From positions 1-8,209 of the forward strand of contig CALNCF010000453.1 in assembly GCA_937875035.1 (NCBI GenBank): a stretch of DNA of 8,209 nt, in the 5' to 3' direction. The stretch is from an uncultured Sphingobacteriaceae bacterium. GTDB taxonomy: Bacteria > Bacteroidota > Bacteroidia > Sphingobacteriales > Sphingobacteriaceae. The translations under genes and the position numbers were made by a program. Below are positions 5,702 through 8,209 of this stretch, one piece after another (position 1 is the stretch's first letter; each line of letters begins with the position of its first letter). The notes under the pieces were generated by a model that searched no databases, was not told where the DNA came from, and saw nothing but the letters and a program-made list of their open reading frames with translations.

Positions 5702-7052
5702 ATGGATGATGCTGGTGGCATTTATGCTGCTGGTACACACGGTGCGTGCGCAGGGACCTGCAGATAAGATCGTGGCCGTATTAGGCGACAACATTATTTT
5801 GTATTCGGATGTGGAGGGGCAGTATGCCCAGTATCTTTCACAGGGAGGCGCTGCCGACCCTATGATGAGATGTCACATCATCGAATCGCTGCTTACGCAG
5901 AAGATGCTGCAAAACCAGGCCGCGGTAGACAGTATCGAGGTGAGCGATGGGCAGGTAGATGATGAGCTGAACCGAAGGCTGAGCTATTTCATCGGCCAGA
6001 TCGGCGGACAGGATAAGCTTGAGCAGTTCCTCGGTAAATCGGTGCTTGAGTTTAAGGAAGAGCTGCGTGTCGACATTAAGTCGATGATCATGGCCCAGAA
6101 TATGCAGGCCGAGATTACCAAGAACGTGACCGTGACCCCGGCAGAAGTGCGTAAGTTCTATGAAAATATTCCTGTCGACAGCTTACCATATTTTAATACC
6201 GAAGTAGAGGTTGGACAGATCGTAAAGAAGCCTGAAATAAGCCGTGCCGCAAAGCAGGACGCGAAGGATAAGCTGGAAGCATTAAGAGAACGTGTGCGTA
6301 AGGGCGAGGATTTTGCTACCCTTGCGATCCTGTATTCGCAGGATGGCTCGGCGAGAAGCGGGGGAGAGCTGGGCTTTGTAGGCCGTGGCGAATTCGTGAA
6401 AGCCTTTGAAGCGGTTGCTTTTAAGCTGAAGCCCGGAGAGCTGTCGCCCATTGTAGAAACCGAGTTCGGTTTTCACATTGTGCAACTGATCGAACGCCGT
6501 GGAGAACAGGTGAACGTACGTCATATCCTGATCAAGCCGCAGATCACTAACGGCGATGTGCTCAAAGCAAAACAATTCCTGGACAGCGTGTACGTATTGA
6601 TCCAGACGCAGAAGATGACCTTTGCAGAGGCTGCCGCGAAATTTTCGGATGATGAGCAGACCAAGAATAACAACGGGATGATGCAGAATCAGCAGGAGGG
6701 AAGCAGCCGTATCCCTACCGATCAGCTGGACCCCGCCTTATATTTTATTTTAGATACGATGAAAGTGGGAACGATCTCGCAGCCGATGCTGTTCAGGAAT
6801 GCAGCCAACGAGCCGGCATACCGCCTCATCAATTATGTATCGAAAACGGAGCCTCACCGCGCGAACCTGAAAGAGGATTACCAGAAGATCCAGCAGGCTG
6901 CTTTAACAGACAAGCAGAACAAGGTGATGGAAGACTGGTTCACCAAGAAAAGAGAAACAACGTATATTAAGATTTCTGAAGAGTACCGGGAGTGTGAGAA
7001 TATGGAGGTGTGGTACAGCAGCATGAAATCGGAGAAAGCATTGAAGAAATAA
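5688..7052 (+). CDS. surA: SurA-type periplasmic chaperone / peptidyl-prolyl isomerase
   Basis: A 454-residue secreted chaperone, close to the usual SurA length, that escorts outer-membrane proteins through the periplasm. The signal peptide is residues 1-21 (MIKNKW, hydrophobic core, cleavage at VRA before QG); the ATG at 5688 was chosen over the ATG at 5706 because it supplies the basic n-region. SurA_N helices span about 25-160 (DKIVAVLGDNIILYSDVEGQ at the start). Parvulin domain 1 is about 172-270 (DFATLAILYSQDGSARSGGELGF 209-230; FGFHIVQLIER 260-270). Domain 2 is about 276-385 (VRHILI 277-282; FAEAAAKFSDDEQTKNNNG; PAYRLINY 376-383 where FG-H is expected). Domain 1 has VGQIV in place of the first histidine motif and domain 2 lacks the last histidine. 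A purine-rich AAGGAG lies 15 bases before the ATG (5667-5672), too far for an ideal ribosome site; coupling to the upstream gene is more likely. Confidence 0.92.
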   Translation: MIKNKWMMLVAFMLLVHTVRAQGPADKIVAVLGDNIILYSDVEGQYAQYLSQGGAADPMMRCHIIESLLTQKMLQNQAAVDSIEVSDGQVDDELNRRLSYFIGQIGGQDKLEQFLGKSVLEFKEELRVDIKSMIMAQNMQAEITKNVTVTPAEVRKFYENIPVDSLPYFNTEVEVGQIVKKPEISRAAKQDAKDKLEALRERVRKGEDFATLAILYSQDGSARSGGELGFVGRGEFVKAFEAVAFKLKPGELSPIVETEFGFHIVQLIERRGEQVNVRHILIKPQITNGDVLKAKQFLDSVYVLIQTQKMTFAEAAAKFSDDEQTKNNNGMMQNQQEGSSRIPTDQLDPALYFILDTMKVGTISQPMLFRNAANEPAYRLINYVSKTEPHRANLKEDYQKIQQAALTDKQNKVMEDWFTKKRETTYIKISEEYRECENMEVWYSSMKSEKALKK

Positions 7053-7068
7053 TTAACGAATCAGAAGT

Positions 7069-8028
7069 ATGTTTAAAACGGAAGCAGAAGCGGTAGATGC
7101 CCTGGCAGCATCGTACAGGGAGATACGTTCAGAGATTTCTAAAGTAATTATCGGGCAGGACGACATTGTAAAGGCGATCCTGGTATCGATCTTCAGTAAC
7201 GGGCACTGCCTGCTGGTAGGTGTTCCTGGCCTGGCAAAAACCTTGCTGGTGCAAACGGTATCGAATGTGCTCGACCTGAGCTATAACCGGATCCAGTTCA
7301 CACCCGACCTGATGCCTTCGGATATTACAGGCGCGGAGATACTCGACGAAAGCAGGACCTTCCGTTTTATCAAAGGTCCCGTGTTCTCCAATATCATTTT
7401 AGCCGATGAGATCAACCGTACCCCGCCCAAAACGCAGGCTGCATTACTGGAGGCTATGCAGGAACGCGCGGTGACCGCTGCGGGACAGCATCATATTCTG
7501 CCGAAACCCTTCTTCGTGCTGGCTACGCAGAACCCGATTGAGCAGGAGGGTACCTATCCCTTGCCGGAAGCGCAGCTCGACCGTTTCATGTTTAATGTGT
7601 TCCTCGATTACCCGACCTTACAGGAAGAGCTGGTGATCGTAAAAAATACTACTTCGAATCACCGGGTAGAGCTGAAGAAGATCCTGAACCATGAGCAGAT
7701 CGTGTACTTCCAGCAGCTGGTGAGAAATATCCCGGTAACCGATCATGTGCTGGAATACGCGGTGAAGCTGGTGGCCAAAACAAGACCTTTCACCGAGTAC
7801 GCTACTTCCGATGTAAACGATTACCTCTCCTGGGGAGCAGGGCCGAGAGCCTCTCAGTTCCTGATCCTCGGAGCCAAGTGCCATGCGGCGATCAGCGGCA
7901 AGTATGCGCCGGATATTGAAGATGTACGGGCTGTAGCGCCTTCCGTGCTGAGGCACCGCATTGTGCGGAACTACAAAGCCGAGGCCGAACGGATCAGCGT
8001 AGAAGAGATCATCAGCCGGTTACTTTAA
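7069..8028 (+). CDS. MoxR-family AAA+ ATPase
   Basis: A 319-residue cytoplasmic ATPase of the usual MoxR length, with no membrane segment. Visible motifs in order are the N-terminal VIIGQDDIV (26-34), Walker A GVPGLAKT (51-58), Walker B IILADE (109-114) followed by INRTPPKTQAALLEAMQE, sensor 1 LATQNP (151-156, N155), arginine finger region LPEAQLDRF (165-173), and sensor 2 GAGPRAS (256-262) in the lid. MoxR proteins act as chaperones for assembly, metal insertion or activation of partner proteins, usually containing von Willebrand A domains. The gene starts 16 bases after surA and is followed by a terminator, so it appears to be the last gene of the chaperone cluster. The common partners (DUF58 and VWA-domain proteins) are not next to it inside the window, so its client cannot be named from the sequence. 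Confidence 0.95.
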   Translation: MFKTEAEAVDALAASYREIRSEISKVIIGQDDIVKAILVSIFSNGHCLLVGVPGLAKTLLVQTVSNVLDLSYNRIQFTPDLMPSDITGAEILDESRTFRFIKGPVFSNIILADEINRTPPKTQAALLEAMQERAVTAAGQHHILPKPFFVLATQNPIEQEGTYPLPEAQLDRFMFNVFLDYPTLQEELVIVKNTTSNHRVELKKILNHEQIVYFQQLVRNIPVTDHVLEYAVKLVAKTRPFTEYATSDVNDYLSWGAGPRASQFLILGAKCHAAISGKYAPDIEDVRAVAPSVLRHRIVRNYKAEAERISVEEIISRLL

Positions 8029-8041
8029 GAAAATAACACGG

Positions 8042-8076
8042 AAGCCGGGACCGGATGTACACATCGCCCGGCTTTT
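8042..8076 (+). terminator. Intrinsic terminator after moxR
   Basis: AAGCCGGG (8042-8049) pairs perfectly with CCCGGCTT (8067-8074). The 17-base loop between them can form a small inner stem, GATG (8054-8057) with CATC (8062-8065). The outer stem is followed by a short T run (TTTT, 8073-8076, then G). It lies 13 bases after the moxR stop and marks the likely end of the transcript. The short T tract makes it weaker than the hairpin at 4800. Confidence 0.7.
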
Positions 8077-8105
8077 GTATGTATACCCCTCTTGTTTAAT
8101 ATCCC

Positions 8106-8209
8106 ATGAAACGGAAACTCCTTTTATTCTTCCTGCTGAATATGCTCCTTGTCTGTTTCCATGCGAACGCGCAGAAAACGGAATCATACCCGGAGTTCAC
8201 GGTGAAGAT
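8106..8209 (+). CDS. Secreted protein of unknown function, N-terminal fragment (3' truncated by window edge)
   Basis: ATG at 8106 opens a frame that is still open at the window end, giving about 34 residues. It begins with a classic signal peptide: MKRK basic region, hydrophobic LLLFFLLNMLLVCF, and the cleavage motif ANA before QK at about residue 22. The mature start reads QKTESYPEFTVK, from which I cannot name a family. C17 lies in VCFHA, which is not a lipobox, so cleavage by signal peptidase I is more likely than lipidation. It follows the moxR terminator by about 30 bases, so it probably has its own promoter, although no good TAnnTTTG element is visible in that gap. Confidence 0.75.
   Translation, partial: MKRKLLLFFLLNMLLVCFHANAQKTESYPEFTVK

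Noticed and set aside
8075..8105. Promoter for the last partial gene
   Set aside because: The gap has a TTTG-like element but no TAnnTTTG at the required spacing, so no site can be supported.
1..8209. Mobile elements, CRISPR arrays, tRNA or rRNA genes
   Set aside because: No terminal repeats, transposase, spaced direct repeats or cloverleaf-forming segments were seen in reading either strand.

Overview
The window looks like a chromosomal segment of a Bacteroidota bacterium, probably of the Sphingobacteriales/Chitinophagales type. This is judged from the protein families, from a gene order (two-domain parvulin, parvulin-like lipoprotein, SurA, MoxR ATPase) that I remember as common in that phylum, and from a candidate promoter of the Bacteroidota form (TTG at -33, TAnnTTTG at -7). 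No search was run, so the taxonomy is an inference. Base composition and codon use look even throughout. I see no mobile element, tRNA, rRNA or CRISPR array, and no stretch over 300 bases without a gene.

Layout. (1) Positions 1-506, plus strand: the C-terminal end of an OstA/LptA-like envelope protein. It meets the next gene tail to tail with 3 bases between stop codons. (2) Positions 510-2704, minus strand: a compact run of three genes read from right to left. These are a small HolD-like protein (broken or recoded near its end), the nucleotide-sanitising enzyme RdgB, and a PA0069-family radical SAM protein. A perfect 10-bp inverted repeat abuts the radical SAM start. (3) Positions 2705-2818: an AT-rich divergent promoter region. 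(4) Positions 2819-8028, plus strand: an envelope-chaperone cluster made of a secreted 656-aa protein with two parvulin domains, a 287-aa parvulin-like lipoprotein that has lost the catalytic core, a 454-aa SurA-type chaperone, and a MoxR-family AAA+ ATPase. A strong hairpin with a T tract sits between the first and second genes, and a second terminator follows moxR. (5) Positions 8106-8209: the start of a further secreted protein that runs off the window.

How the genes fit together. The plus-strand cluster probably encodes periplasmic folding and escort of outer-membrane proteins: two soluble parvulin proteins plus a membrane-anchored relative. The OstA-like gene on the other flank belongs to the same outer-membrane assembly theme. 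The minus-strand genes look like a separate housekeeping unit (RdgB, a possible replication-clamp-loader-like protein, a radical SAM protein).

The most interesting points are the displaced C-terminus of the HolD-like gene, where the stop codon overlaps an ATG and a hairpin lies just downstream, and the hairpin between the chaperone genes, which is spanned by a 13-codon reading frame ending one base before the lipoprotein start codon. The complementary loss of active-site histidines in the two SurA parvulin domains is also notable. I did not find a wholly unknown multi-gene system here.
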